A DNA stretch of 35,522 bases from the NCBI GenBank assembly GCA_021772095.1, contig JADYXR010000027.1, positions 1 to 35,522 of the forward strand, in the 5' to 3' direction. A model generated the notes under the pieces. That model saw only the letters and a list, made by a program, of their open reading frames with translations. It searched no databases and was not told the origin of the DNA. The position numbers were made by a program, and so were the translations under genes. Below are positions 1 to 6,700 of this stretch, one piece after another (position 1 is the first letter of the stretch; each line of letters opens with the position of its first letter). The DNA comes from Candidatus Obscuribacter sp. Lineage in GTDB: Bacteria > Cyanobacteriota > Vampirovibrionia > Obscuribacterales > Obscuribacteraceae.

Positions 1-5
1 AAAAG

Positions 6-48
6 AAAAGGAAAGGCTGTCGTCATCGACAGCCTTTCCTTTTTCTTC
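6..48. terminator. Strong intrinsic terminator, probably bidirectional
   Basis: A perfect 17-bp stem (6-22 with 27-43) closes a 4-nt TCAT loop. It is followed by a T-rich run on the plus strand, and the left flank also gives a T-rich run on the minus strand. It would end a transcript from a gene outside the window, or insulate the genes on either side. Confidence 0.9.
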
Positions 49-189
49 TGGAATAATTCTTGCCGCCGTCTTTATGCGCTATTTGACCGCCGCCAACAAT
101 AGACAATCAAATGAACAAAGTTCTGTATGATGTAGAATGCAGATTCGACTCTACGTAGAGAACTCGAACGAACCACAATTGGAACCATC

Positions 190-408
190 ATGGCTAAATT
201 CATTCATGTTGTTAAGGTTGGCTACAATGCGGAGAAGCAGCTGGTCGAAGCCGACTACCCCAGCATTCTCAATACCGACTTCATCGAACTGGTTGAGCCA
301 TTTGAGCTATCCCGAAACGATCCGGGTAAATACGTCCGCGTTCGCTACAAGGGCGACGCGATGATCCTAAAGGGTTCACTCAACAGCTTCATGGAAAAGG
401 TCCACTGA
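190..408 (+). CDS. Small FlbD-like hypothetical protein (72 aa)
   Basis: This is a 72-residue protein with no signal peptide or membrane segment. Its pattern (SILNTDFIELVEPFE, then a beta-hairpin-like YVRVRYKGDAMILKG, then SFMEKV) resembles the small FlbD-like family, in which a short 'residence-in-context' beta segment precedes a terminal VxExI-type helix. That resemblance is my reading by eye and is tentative. The ATG lacks a strong ribosome binding site (only TTGGAACC upstream). After the TGA stop at 406-408 the same frame stays open to 693, which is probably chance. No neighbour indicates a role. It could also be an uncharacterised small cytoplasmic protein. Confidence 0.55.
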   Translation: MAKFIHVVKVGYNAEKQLVEADYPSILNTDFIELVEPFELSRNDPGKYVRVRYKGDAMILKGSLNSFMEKVH

Positions 409-708
409 ATCGCCCGCAATCAGAGTATTCACACGCTGAGCAAAGGTGCTTCGGTAGCGAAAATCAATCGACTGACAGGCATCGATCAAAGTGATATCAG
501 CATTGATTTGCTCACAGATCGAGCCAGCATGCTGCGCGAACTGAAAGCGTGCGTTTTTCAAATGACTCGACCGCTCATGGAATTGAACATGTGCTTGCGT
601 GACAAGAAACAGGTGAGTGGTCGTTGGTCGGCAGCACCGATGAACAGAACCTGCCCGCGGTGCCAACTATTAATTAACGGGTGCAATTACTAGTTAGCGG
701 TGCAACTA
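409..708. other. Gene-poor interval with three-copy AT-rich repeat
   Basis: No convincing gene is seen. Two overlapping open frames exist (minus 376-666 and plus 508-693), but neither has a good start or a recognisable motif. The right end holds the AT-rich tandem repeat listed separately. Confidence 0.5.
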
Positions 709-716
709 TTAATTAG
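657..716. repeat. Three-copy imperfect tandem repeat, about 19-22 bp
   Basis: Units at 657-678, 679-697 and 698-716 share the pattern GGTGCAAxTAxTxxTTAG/AAC. The units carry TTAA-rich cores and stop codons in several frames. The array ends just downstream of the stop codon of the minus-strand receiver-like gene, so it may lie in its 3' untranslated region. Confidence 0.7.
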
Positions 717-1188
717 TGGGATGTGGGTCTCCGTCCAATTCCTTGCTAGGAATTGCAGGTAGCAATTGCGATATCTCCTGGATCAAAAGATTCGCATCGA
801 ATTCAGCCATTAACAGGTATTTGTCGGCACCCAGTGCGTTTGCCGCAATTTCCACCACAGGACTCGTCACCAAACCGAGCGTTCCCGGTTCCGCACACAG
901 CATCAGAAACGGAACTGTTTTCAGATGAGAGGCCTCGTCTTTGACGCGTTGTAGAAACTCGAACACGCTTTCGTTCTGCAGGTGAGCAGCCGCGACGATT
1001 ACGTCGACGTGATCTTTCGTTTCCAGAAAAACCATAGCTTCGGTGATACTCCGGACTGGCACAACCTGGTTTCCGGCGGCCTTACAAGCCTCTTTGAGCT
1101 TGGCAATGTTATCAGGATTTTCCAAGGTCAAAATCCTGTATGTGTCATTAGGAGGCAGTTTTCGGGTTGGGGCTTCGATCTCTGTCAT
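709..1188 (-). CDS. Receiver-like (CheY-fold) protein lacking the phosphoacceptor
   Basis: This 159-residue protein has the alternating hydrophobic strands of a response-regulator receiver domain: YRILTLENPD (strand 1), VDVIVAAAHL (strand 3), VPFLMLCAEPG (strand 4) and GADKYLLM (strand 5). The position where the phosphoaccepting Asp should close strand 3 is Ala (about residue 66). The strand-5 Lys-Pro motif is replaced by LLM. It therefore looks like a pseudo-receiver that binds partners without being phosphorylated. I chose the ATG at 1188 over the upstream one at 1212 because GGAG lies 5-6 nt before it. There is no output domain and no kinase beside it. The assignment rests on pattern, not on a database match. 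Confidence 0.75.
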   Translation of the reverse strand: MTEIEAPTRKLPPNDTYRILTLENPDNIAKLKEACKAAGNQVVPVRSITEAMVFLETKDHVDVIVAAAHLQNESVFEFLQRVKDEASHLKTVPFLMLCAEPGTLGLVTSPVVEIAANALGADKYLLMAEFDANLLIQEISQLLPAIPSKELDGDPHPTN

Positions 1189-1363
1189 GGGATCTCCAGT
1201 CGTTACCAGCATCTCGGTCAGATTCTCACAGCCTGATTACGCGAACCAAGAGAGGCGCTGACACATCTACGTTTAACTGTATCAAAGGAATGGGGAAATC
1301 GGGCCGATTTGGCGTATAAGTTGTCGAATTAAGGTCCTTTGGAATTTTGGAGAGAGAATCCAT

Positions 1364-1861
1364 TTGCAGTTTTTAAAGGCAGAACAATACCAGTCGGCAA
1401 ACAATGAGATCTACGAGCGGATCTCGGCGGTTTTGCGTGGTGCATTTCCCGACGCAGTGATTGAGCACATCGGCTCTTCTGCGGTGCCCGGGCTGGTTTC
1501 AAAAGGGGACCTCGATATTTTCGTCGGTGTGGAGAGGAACGCTTTTAAGTCTGCAACCCGACAGCTGGAGGTTCTCGGCTTCAGCGTCAAAGAAGGGTCG
1601 CTCCGAACTGAAAGCCTGTGCCCGTTCACAACCGACAAATACGATGGTGCTGATGTCGGTTTGCAGCTCGTCGAAAATGGCAGCAAGTTTGAGTTCTTCC
1701 GAACCTTTCGAGACATGCTCCTCGAAAACGAAGGACTGCGCGAGCGCTACAACGAAATGAAATGCAGATGCACAGGCATGGATGGCGATGCCTATCGGCA
1801 GATAAAATCTGAGTTTATCGAAACCGAACTTGCACTTCATAGGGCATCAAATTTTGAATAG
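1364..1861 (+). CDS. GrpB/UPF0157 family nucleotidyltransferase-fold protein
   Basis: The segment IEHIGSSAVPGLVSKGDLDI matches the GrpB (UPF0157) signature, in which a nucleotidyltransferase-fold GS motif is followed by a D-x-D-type acidic pair. The later FFRTFRDMLLENEGLRERY matches the FRDYL...L...Y region of the same family. The length (165 aa) is normal. Members are predicted nucleotidyltransferases of unknown substrate, and some are fused to dephospho-CoA kinase. This one is stand-alone and cytoplasmic. The start is TTG at 1364 with GGAGAGAG about 10 nt upstream, and no ATG lies nearby. It is transcribed divergently from the receiver-like gene across a 175-bp gap. Confidence 0.88.
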   Translation: MQFLKAEQYQSANNEIYERISAVLRGAFPDAVIEHIGSSAVPGLVSKGDLDIFVGVERNAFKSATRQLEVLGFSVKEGSLRTESLCPFTTDKYDGADVGLQLVENGSKFEFFRTFRDMLLENEGLRERYNEMKCRCTGMDGDAYRQIKSEFIETELALHRASNFE

Positions 1862-2066
1862 CCGACTAAAACTTTTGCACCGTCTATGGTATCACGCAAA
1901 GTTATTTTATTGATCTAAATTTAGCATGCATAAATTTTGCAGCGACGACACCTCCTACGCATGTTTCACATAGACCGCCCGGGGCATAATGAACGGGGAA
2001 TCAGAGTTAGATACAGGTGTCCCGGAACGAAGTTCAGGATCTGACAGATCGAGGAGCCGACACAAC

Positions 2067-2609
2067 ATGGACACAAACATGGACACAAAAGACAATCCCG
2101 ATCTGAATCCATCGGCGACGGAACCACTCTTTTTCACGGTTTCTCCGACCAAATTCGTCATCATGTCGCTCGCCACGTTGAGCATCTATGAACTCTATTG
2201 GCTGTACAAAAACTGGAAAATAATCGCTAAACGAAAGAATCTCAGTATTCTGCCATTCTGGCGCGCGTTTTTCGGCTACTTTCATATATGGCCGTTGCTG
2301 TGCGAGTTTCGAAAGGAAGGCGAAGCACGCGGGATGACAACTAAATTGCGCGCAGGTGCCATAGCAATTTCTTGGATCTTTATATCGTTGCTTTGGAAAC
2401 TGCCTGATCCATTGTCGCTGCTATCTTTTCTTGCGGTGTTCACGTTGCTGCCAGCGATTACCTATGTCCAAGACCTGCATGGAATCTCCACTCCACACTT
2501 ACCCACCAACTCTAAATTTTCTAGATGGAATTGGTTTGGTATCGTATGCGGTGGCTTATTGTTCATCTTTGTAGTAATTTCTAGTTTTTACCCTGAGGCA
2601 AGTTCCTGA
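2067..2609 (+). CDS. Multi-pass membrane protein, DUF4234-like N-terminus
   Basis: A polar N-terminus of about 25 residues leads into FFTVSPTKFVIMSLATLSIYELYWLYKNW, written here in pieces: FFTVSPTKF, a hydrophobic SLATLSIYELYW helix, then LYKNW. This arrangement is typical of small membrane proteins with a 'YxLYWxYKNW' signature, similar in style to DUF4234. Further hydrophobic segments follow near residues 100-120, 125-145 and 170-190, giving about four membrane spans. I chose the ATG at 2067, which has GAGGAG 10 nt upstream. The frame is also open from an ATG at 1989 with a weaker site, adding 26 residues. The function is unknown. Confidence 0.75.
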   Translation: MDTNMDTKDNPDLNPSATEPLFFTVSPTKFVIMSLATLSIYELYWLYKNWKIIAKRKNLSILPFWRAFFGYFHIWPLLCEFRKEGEARGMTTKLRAGAIAISWIFISLLWKLPDPLSLLSFLAVFTLLPAITYVQDLHGISTPHLPTNSKFSRWNWFGIVCGGLLFIFVVISSFYPEASS

Positions 2610-2657
2610 GCACGCAGCTACGCGTCGTGAATTAACCTTCAGGATCACAAGACAACG

Positions 2658-2876
2658 TTAGTCGTCTTCCATTTTTGGAAATTCCAACAAATCAGTAGTC
2701 ACCGTATCCGGCGGTCCAGATGCCTCGTCGAGTGATTGCTTTTCTCGAATCGCCATGCAGAGTATCACGCATTTATCGCAGATATGAGCTCCGTCGGCAC
2801 CTTTGATGAGAACTCTCATCTTCTCCTGCGGTCTGTCGCAGAATGAACATTTTAGATCTTTGGGTGGTTTTGTCAT
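2658..2876 (-). CDS. Stand-alone ClpX-type C4 zinc-finger protein
   Basis: This 72-residue protein has Cys10-x2-Cys13 and Cys33-x2-Cys36 in the context KCSFCDRPQEKMRVLIKG and HICDKCVILC. That is the N-terminal zinc-binding domain of ClpX, which normally dimerises and docks substrates and adaptors such as SspB. The AAA+ ATPase module that follows it in ClpX is absent, and the reading frame simply ends after an acidic tail (LLEFPKMEDD). The protein may compete with or modulate ClpX, or act as a small regulator; that is inference. No clear ribosome binding site precedes the ATG. It converges with the membrane-protein gene upstream. Confidence 0.85.
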   Translation of the reverse strand: MTKPPKDLKCSFCDRPQEKMRVLIKGADGAHICDKCVILCMAIREKQSLDEASGPPDTVTTDLLEFPKMEDD

Positions 2877-3285
2877 AATTTGCCGGATGCCTGTTAGTCA
2901 CCACCAATAGTATCACCGAATTTAACCGATTAGAAGCCCACTTTGCTAAGGTTCGATTCTTGACGTTTGTCGCTAAGACTGAATGTTCGAGTTGCTTAAG
3001 TTCAAGTAGCTCAAGTTCAAGTAGCTCAAGTTCAGTAGCTCAAGTTCAGTAGCTCAAGTTCAGTAGCTGAAACTCAAATCGTTAAGCTGATTAGGTGAAG
3101 CTCACTCGTTAAGTTCGCGCAACTGAGGCTCAATCGGCGAGGACTCGGTCGGCGACAGCCTCATGGTGTGCTTTCGGAAATATATCCCACGGGCTGTACG
3201 TCCGCGATGTTGAAATCAGGGATAATAAGGCGTGCTCGAGACACATTTTTGGGTAAGATGTTGGTCGAGATATTCTGGAGACCTG
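2877..3285. other. Non-coding interval with minisatellite
   Basis: No gene is supported here. The interval carries the 14-15 bp tandem repeat at 2996-3067, degenerate AGCT-containing copies to about 3130, and the upstream region of the hydrolase gene. An open frame on the minus strand (3130-3399) overlaps the hydrolase start and has no coding signature. Confidence 0.5.
2996..3067. repeat. Tandem minisatellite, 15-bp and 14-bp units
   Basis: Five units lie head to tail: 2996-3010 and 3011-3025 (15 bp, TCAAGTTCAAGTAGC type, the first with one change), then 3026-3039, 3040-3053 and 3054-3067 (14 bp, exact copies of TCAAGTTCAGTAGC). The 14-bp form lacks one A of the 15-bp form. Decayed AGCT-spaced copies continue to about 3130. 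Confidence 0.95.
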
Positions 3286-4008
3286 ATGGTTTTTTTCCGA
3301 TTGCACAACCAGGACTGCGTTTCGCCGCACGAGATTGTCGCGTACCGTCCCGATAACTTTGCAGAAATTGATAAGTTGCCGGTCATAATCTTTCTGCATG
3401 GGTCAGCGGAGAGAGGTCTCGATCCCGGTCAGCCGCTCAAGGACATTGGTTATGTCGTGTCGGACTACTGGTTGCCGGCGTTAGTAATGTTTCCGCAGTG
3501 CCATCCGGACTATCGCGCCTTTTACGGCGAGATGGAAGAACGCGTTTTGTTTTCGATTAACAGAGCAATCAACGAATTGAATGGAGATCCGAAACGAATT
3601 TATTTGATCGGTTTTTCCATGGGCGGATCGAGCTGCCTTTGGCTAGCGGCGCGGCATCCTGAGCTGTTCGCCGGAATAGTGTGCATCGCACCTGGTATCA
3701 CTTGGATAGGAGCGGAACCACCGCCGAGATTCCCGACTGATGTTACCGAGATGTTTGAGTCGATGTTTGTTGTTCCGAACCGAATGGAGGGCATCGCAAA
3801 AAACGTTCACCAGGCACCGATTTGGTTCATTCAAGGAACTCACGATGAGCCTTGCCCAATCGACGAAACGCGAACTTTAATCACAGAACTGCGCAAGCTC
3901 GGAAGCGATCCGAAAGTCACTGAGTATGAGGGCGCCGGGCACGACATCCTGTCCACGGCTCTGCGAGAGCCGGGACTGTTCGACTGGCTTTTCGCACAAC
4001 ACCGGTAA
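3286..4008 (+). CDS. Alpha/beta-hydrolase, phospholipase/carboxylesterase type
   Basis: This 240-residue protein shows the full catalytic outline of a serine hydrolase: an oxyanion segment PVIIFLHGSAERG near residue 30, the nucleophile elbow GFSMGGSS near residue 110, the acid in GTHDEPCPIDETR, and the histidine in EGAGHDILSTAL. The layout matches small cytoplasmic esterases related to the dienelactone hydrolase, phospholipase/carboxylesterase and prolyl-oligopeptidase groups. The substrate cannot be read from sequence. There is no signal peptide. I chose the ATG at 3286 because GGAG lies 5 nt upstream; an in-frame GTG at 3232 would add 18 residues that do not look like the family. It is a single gene with no obvious operon. 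Confidence 0.88.
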   Translation: MVFFRLHNQDCVSPHEIVAYRPDNFAEIDKLPVIIFLHGSAERGLDPGQPLKDIGYVVSDYWLPALVMFPQCHPDYRAFYGEMEERVLFSINRAINELNGDPKRIYLIGFSMGGSSCLWLAARHPELFAGIVCIAPGITWIGAEPPPRFPTDVTEMFESMFVVPNRMEGIAKNVHQAPIWFIQGTHDEPCPIDETRTLITELRKLGSDPKVTEYEGAGHDILSTALREPGLFDWLFAQHR

Positions 4009-4249
4009 AAATGTTGCGGCTTTGCAATGATGCAAAATTACTGCCATTGTGGACTCTGCCTAATGCTTTGGAAACGGTGCCCCTGTTTTGCAGATAGAAT
4101 ATCCTAACTACTTTGCCAACTGGATATGTTTCGCATAAAATAGCGGTCCGGCGTTTATCGAAGCGAGACGCTCGGCGGAAGTCCTGATTTTGGCAGCAAT
4201 GCTCAAAAACCCATTGGTCTTCGACTCCACTTTTCTGGTTGAAAAAAAC

Positions 4250-4774
4250 ATGAAGAAAATTATTTCGTCCATGCTCGTCATCGCATCTTGCACAATGCTG
4301 TCAGCATGCGGTTCCGCAGATGGTTGGACAACGATTAATCCGAAAAGAGCTGAATGTTCTTTTGAACTTCCAGGACCAGTAACCACCCCGGAAAGAACAG
4401 ACCGCGAGCTTTATGAGGCAACATTCGATGAAGGCAAATCCAAGATAGGAGTGGCAGTCTTCGGCAAGGTCGGTTCGAAAAACCCGCAAAACCCGAACGC
4501 GACTGATGCAGATATTTTGAACGAGCGATCAAAGGAATTGATTGGTTTGTTTCAGCAAAACCTGATTATGAACAACAAGCCAGCAGACCTGCAGCTTGAT
4601 GGAGATCTACCTGTTGAAGACGGTCTTGGTCAGCAGGTCAGAATAATTTCTGGAGACCAATACGCAATTACCCAAGCCTACATCACCCCTAGAGGCTTCT
4701 ACTTTGTGAAAATCGATAACGCGGATCAATCGAATCCGGTTGTCGCTCGGTTCATGAAGTCGTTCAAGCCATAA
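4250..4774 (+). CDS. Small lipoprotein of unknown function
   Basis: The N-terminus MKKIISSMLVIASCTMLSAC is a lipoprotein signal peptide with lipobox LSAC and Cys20 as the lipidated residue. The mature part (about 155 aa) begins GSADGWTTINPK and is polar. It contains a segment like CSFELPGPV followed by alternating strands (ITQAYITPRGFYFVKID), suggesting a beta-rich periplasmic domain similar in outline to DcrB/PsbP-like folds. That fold guess is weak. The start is set at 4250; an in-frame TTG at 4190 would add 20 residues in front of the signal peptide and is rejected. The ribosome binding site is poor. Confidence 0.82.
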   Translation: MKKIISSMLVIASCTMLSACGSADGWTTINPKRAECSFELPGPVTTPERTDRELYEATFDEGKSKIGVAVFGKVGSKNPQNPNATDADILNERSKELIGLFQQNLIMNNKPADLQLDGDLPVEDGLGQQVRIISGDQYAITQAYITPRGFYFVKIDNADQSNPVVARFMKSFKP

Positions 4775-4825
4775 CATCAGTCGGACAACAAGTCTGCGTG
4801 TATTAACGAAGAAGGAACGCGTTGG

Positions 4826-4899
4826 CAGTGTTTCTCGACGTCCGCGTCAACAGTGTTTCTCACGTCCGCGTCAACAGTGTTTCTCACGTCCGCTTTAGA
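4826..4899. repeat. Tandem repeat, three copies of 24-25 bp
   Basis: Units at 4826-4850, 4851-4874 and 4875-4899 share CAGTGTTTCTC then ACGTCCGC, differing by one inserted G in the first unit and by the last bases of the third. A fourth decayed start (AGTGATTTCTCG) follows at 4900-4911. The array lies in the convergent gap between the lipoprotein and acetyltransferase genes. Confidence 0.93.
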
Positions 4900-5038
4900 A
4901 GTGATTTCTCGAAATTCTCGTAAGCGGAGTAGCGAAGCCCGCGGATGACGTGCGCAGTCTTGCGCGATTATAATCGGCTGAGTGAAAAGAACGATGACAG
5001 CGAATCTCACTCGATCACCGCCACCGTCCCTAGTGTCA

Positions 5039-5491
5039 TCACTTTGCTGAGCGTACCTTTTGTTTCGTAGAAGATGGAAGCGCTTCAACGGTTGGTTGAG
5101 TCAGGTCCAGCTTCATTGTCAAATCGACTCGCGAATAATAGGATGGTGGTGCATCCGTATCAATTACGAAACCAAGCCGCTCATACAGGCGCACTGCGGC
5201 TTTCAACCTGCGATTGGTTTCGAGTGTAAGCGTTTTCGCTCCACGCATGCGAAGGAAATCAATGCTGTACTCTAGAAGTTTTCGTCCGATACTCTTGCCC
5301 TGATAGGCTTCGTCGACCGCCATCTTTCCTAGTTCGTATGTGTCATTGCTCTTTTTGATCAACGCACACGTTCCAACGATTTTGGTTCCGATTTTAGCGA
5401 AAAGAATTTCGCCGCCATCTTCAACGATTTTTCCAGGGTTCTCAAACAGCTTCTCATCAGATTCTTCCGTTCTTATGACAACTGTGAACAG
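5039..5491 (-). CDS. GNAT N-acetyltransferase with irregular or lost 5' end
   Basis: The frame encodes a clear GNAT core: GGEILFAKIGTKIVGTCAL, ELGKMAVDEAYQGKSIGRKLL (acetyl-CoA loop Q-G-K-S-I-G), LTLETNRRLKAAVRLYERLGF, and a C-terminal SYYSRVDLTMKLDL. The frame is open from a TGA at 5546-5548, but between there and position 5362 it has no ATG, GTG or TTG. The first ordinary start (TTG at 5362) falls inside the conserved core, cutting away GGEILFAKIGTKIVGTCAL. I placed the boundary at a CTG (5491) only to include the homologous residues. About 30 N-terminal residues of the usual fold seem missing. It is either a decayed gene or one using a rare start. The acetylated substrate is unknown. Confidence 0.7.
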   Translation of the reverse strand: MFTVVIRTEESDEKLFENPGKIVEDGGEILFAKIGTKIVGTCALIKKSNDTYELGKMAVDEAYQGKSIGRKLLEYSIDFLRMRGAKTLTLETNRRLKAAVRLYERLGFVIDTDAPPSYYSRVDLTMKLDLTQPTVEALPSSTKQKVRSAK

Positions 5492-5579
5492 ATTTAAATC
5501 ACAACGACATCTGAGTAGAGCAGAAGAAGCTGTTAGAAGCGCGCTTCAACTGATATAAAAGCAAAATCGGTTTGTCCGC

Positions 5580-6539
5580 CTAATCCAAAACAATGTCTGG
5601 TTCAGTTTCTCGCGGATGGCCCAGGTCGACAATGAATGCGCCGAAGCTTTTGATATCTTGAGCTTCGATCGGAAAGATATACAACTCCACGCGAATCTCT
5701 TCGCCGCTTTTAGTTATCGCTGGCGCATGAATTCGCTTCTCTAAAATATTCGCGGTTCTGCGCGACAGGTATCGGAACAAACCGTTAATGTGAGCGGATT
5801 TATAACGTTCCGGAATAATCACATCGACGATTGGAAGACCTATTACTTCATCTTTTTCCCAACCAAACATTCGCGTCGTTTGTTCTGTCCACTGGGTTAT
5901 GGTGCCAGCTTCGTTGATTCCGACAAATGCATTAGCCGCGTGATTGAGAATAGTTTTGTTGATGATGTCATCCCGGCGATTGGCGGCTTCAGCATCTTTT
6001 TGCGCAAATAGAGTGGCGAGGTAAACGCCCAACTTTTCATAAAATCTATTGTCGCTTTCTGATGCACTAATTGGCTCAAAACTGAAAAATTCGAGAACGC
6101 CAATCACGAATGGTCCGTTCTTTACAGGAAAACCAAACACGCTTTTTAAATTGGATTTGGTGGCAGCGGCACGCCGCAAGAACGTCATGTTGGACGCCGT
6201 CTGGATATCATTAATTAAAAGCGGCAAACTGTTAGACCAAATTCGCCCAGGCAGCCCGACGCCTATGCTAAACCGCCTGTCCTCGCTGGATGCGCGAATG
6301 TCATTCAGCACGGCGGACGAATGATACCAGCTGCTGCAAACAATCACGTCGCCCTCGGGGCGCACAGTCCAGTATTGGCCGAGCACCCAAACGTTTGCAG
6401 TTGCAATGATTTCCAGGGAGCGGCGTACGAGGTGTTCGAGCGAACCCGGTTCGGTCGCCGCGGCAGCGATGCTCGTCATCATGTCGAGATGGCGATGCGT
6501 GATAAGTAACTCTTGCTGTAGCCGCTCAGTTTCAGGCAT
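5580..6539 (-). CDS. GAF-PAS sensor protein without output domain
   Basis: This 319-residue soluble protein starts with a short helix (ERLQQELLITHRHLD). A GAF domain follows at about residues 25-175 (including FSIGVGLPGRIW and FVIGVLEFFS), then a linker helix, then a PAS domain at about 195-310 (LNHAANAFVGINEAGTITQW, FGWEKDEVIGLPIVDVIIPE, GEEIRVELYIFPIE). Such pairs sense a ligand, light or redox state and normally drive a kinase or cyclase. Here translation ends just after the PAS domain. It may act through a partner protein. The ATG at 6539 is preferred; a TTG at 6623 would add 28 residues rich in Cys/Gly/Pro and has no ribosome binding site. Confidence 0.9.
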   Translation of the reverse strand: MPETERLQQELLITHRHLDMMTSIAAAATEPGSLEHLVRRSLEIIATANVWVLGQYWTVRPEGDVIVCSSWYHSSAVLNDIRASSEDRRFSIGVGLPGRIWSNSLPLLINDIQTASNMTFLRRAAATKSNLKSVFGFPVKNGPFVIGVLEFFSFEPISASESDNRFYEKLGVYLATLFAQKDAEAANRRDDIINKTILNHAANAFVGINEAGTITQWTEQTTRMFGWEKDEVIGLPIVDVIIPERYKSAHINGLFRYLSRRTANILEKRIHAPAITKSGEEIRVELYIFPIEAQDIKSFGAFIVDLGHPRETEPDIVLD

Positions 6540-6700
6540 GACCTTAATCTCTGCTTCGCCGGGTCGAGTGTACGGTCTATCTATCTTACAACCGCCAGGA
6601 CACAGCAGCGCTCCTGCTGACAATTGAACGTAATGAGTGTTACCAAACTTGCGACACAGAGCATGCGGTCTAGTAAAATCTGATGTAAAGGAATTGTCTA

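Noticed and set aside
2996..3067. CRISPR-like array
   Set aside because: The units are directly adjacent with no spacers and are only 14-15 bp long, so this is a minisatellite.
4777..5088. Minus-strand frame with DVRNTVDA repeats
   Set aside because: The repeated peptide comes from the 24-25 bp DNA repeat, it overlaps the end of the GNAT gene, and no start signal is present.
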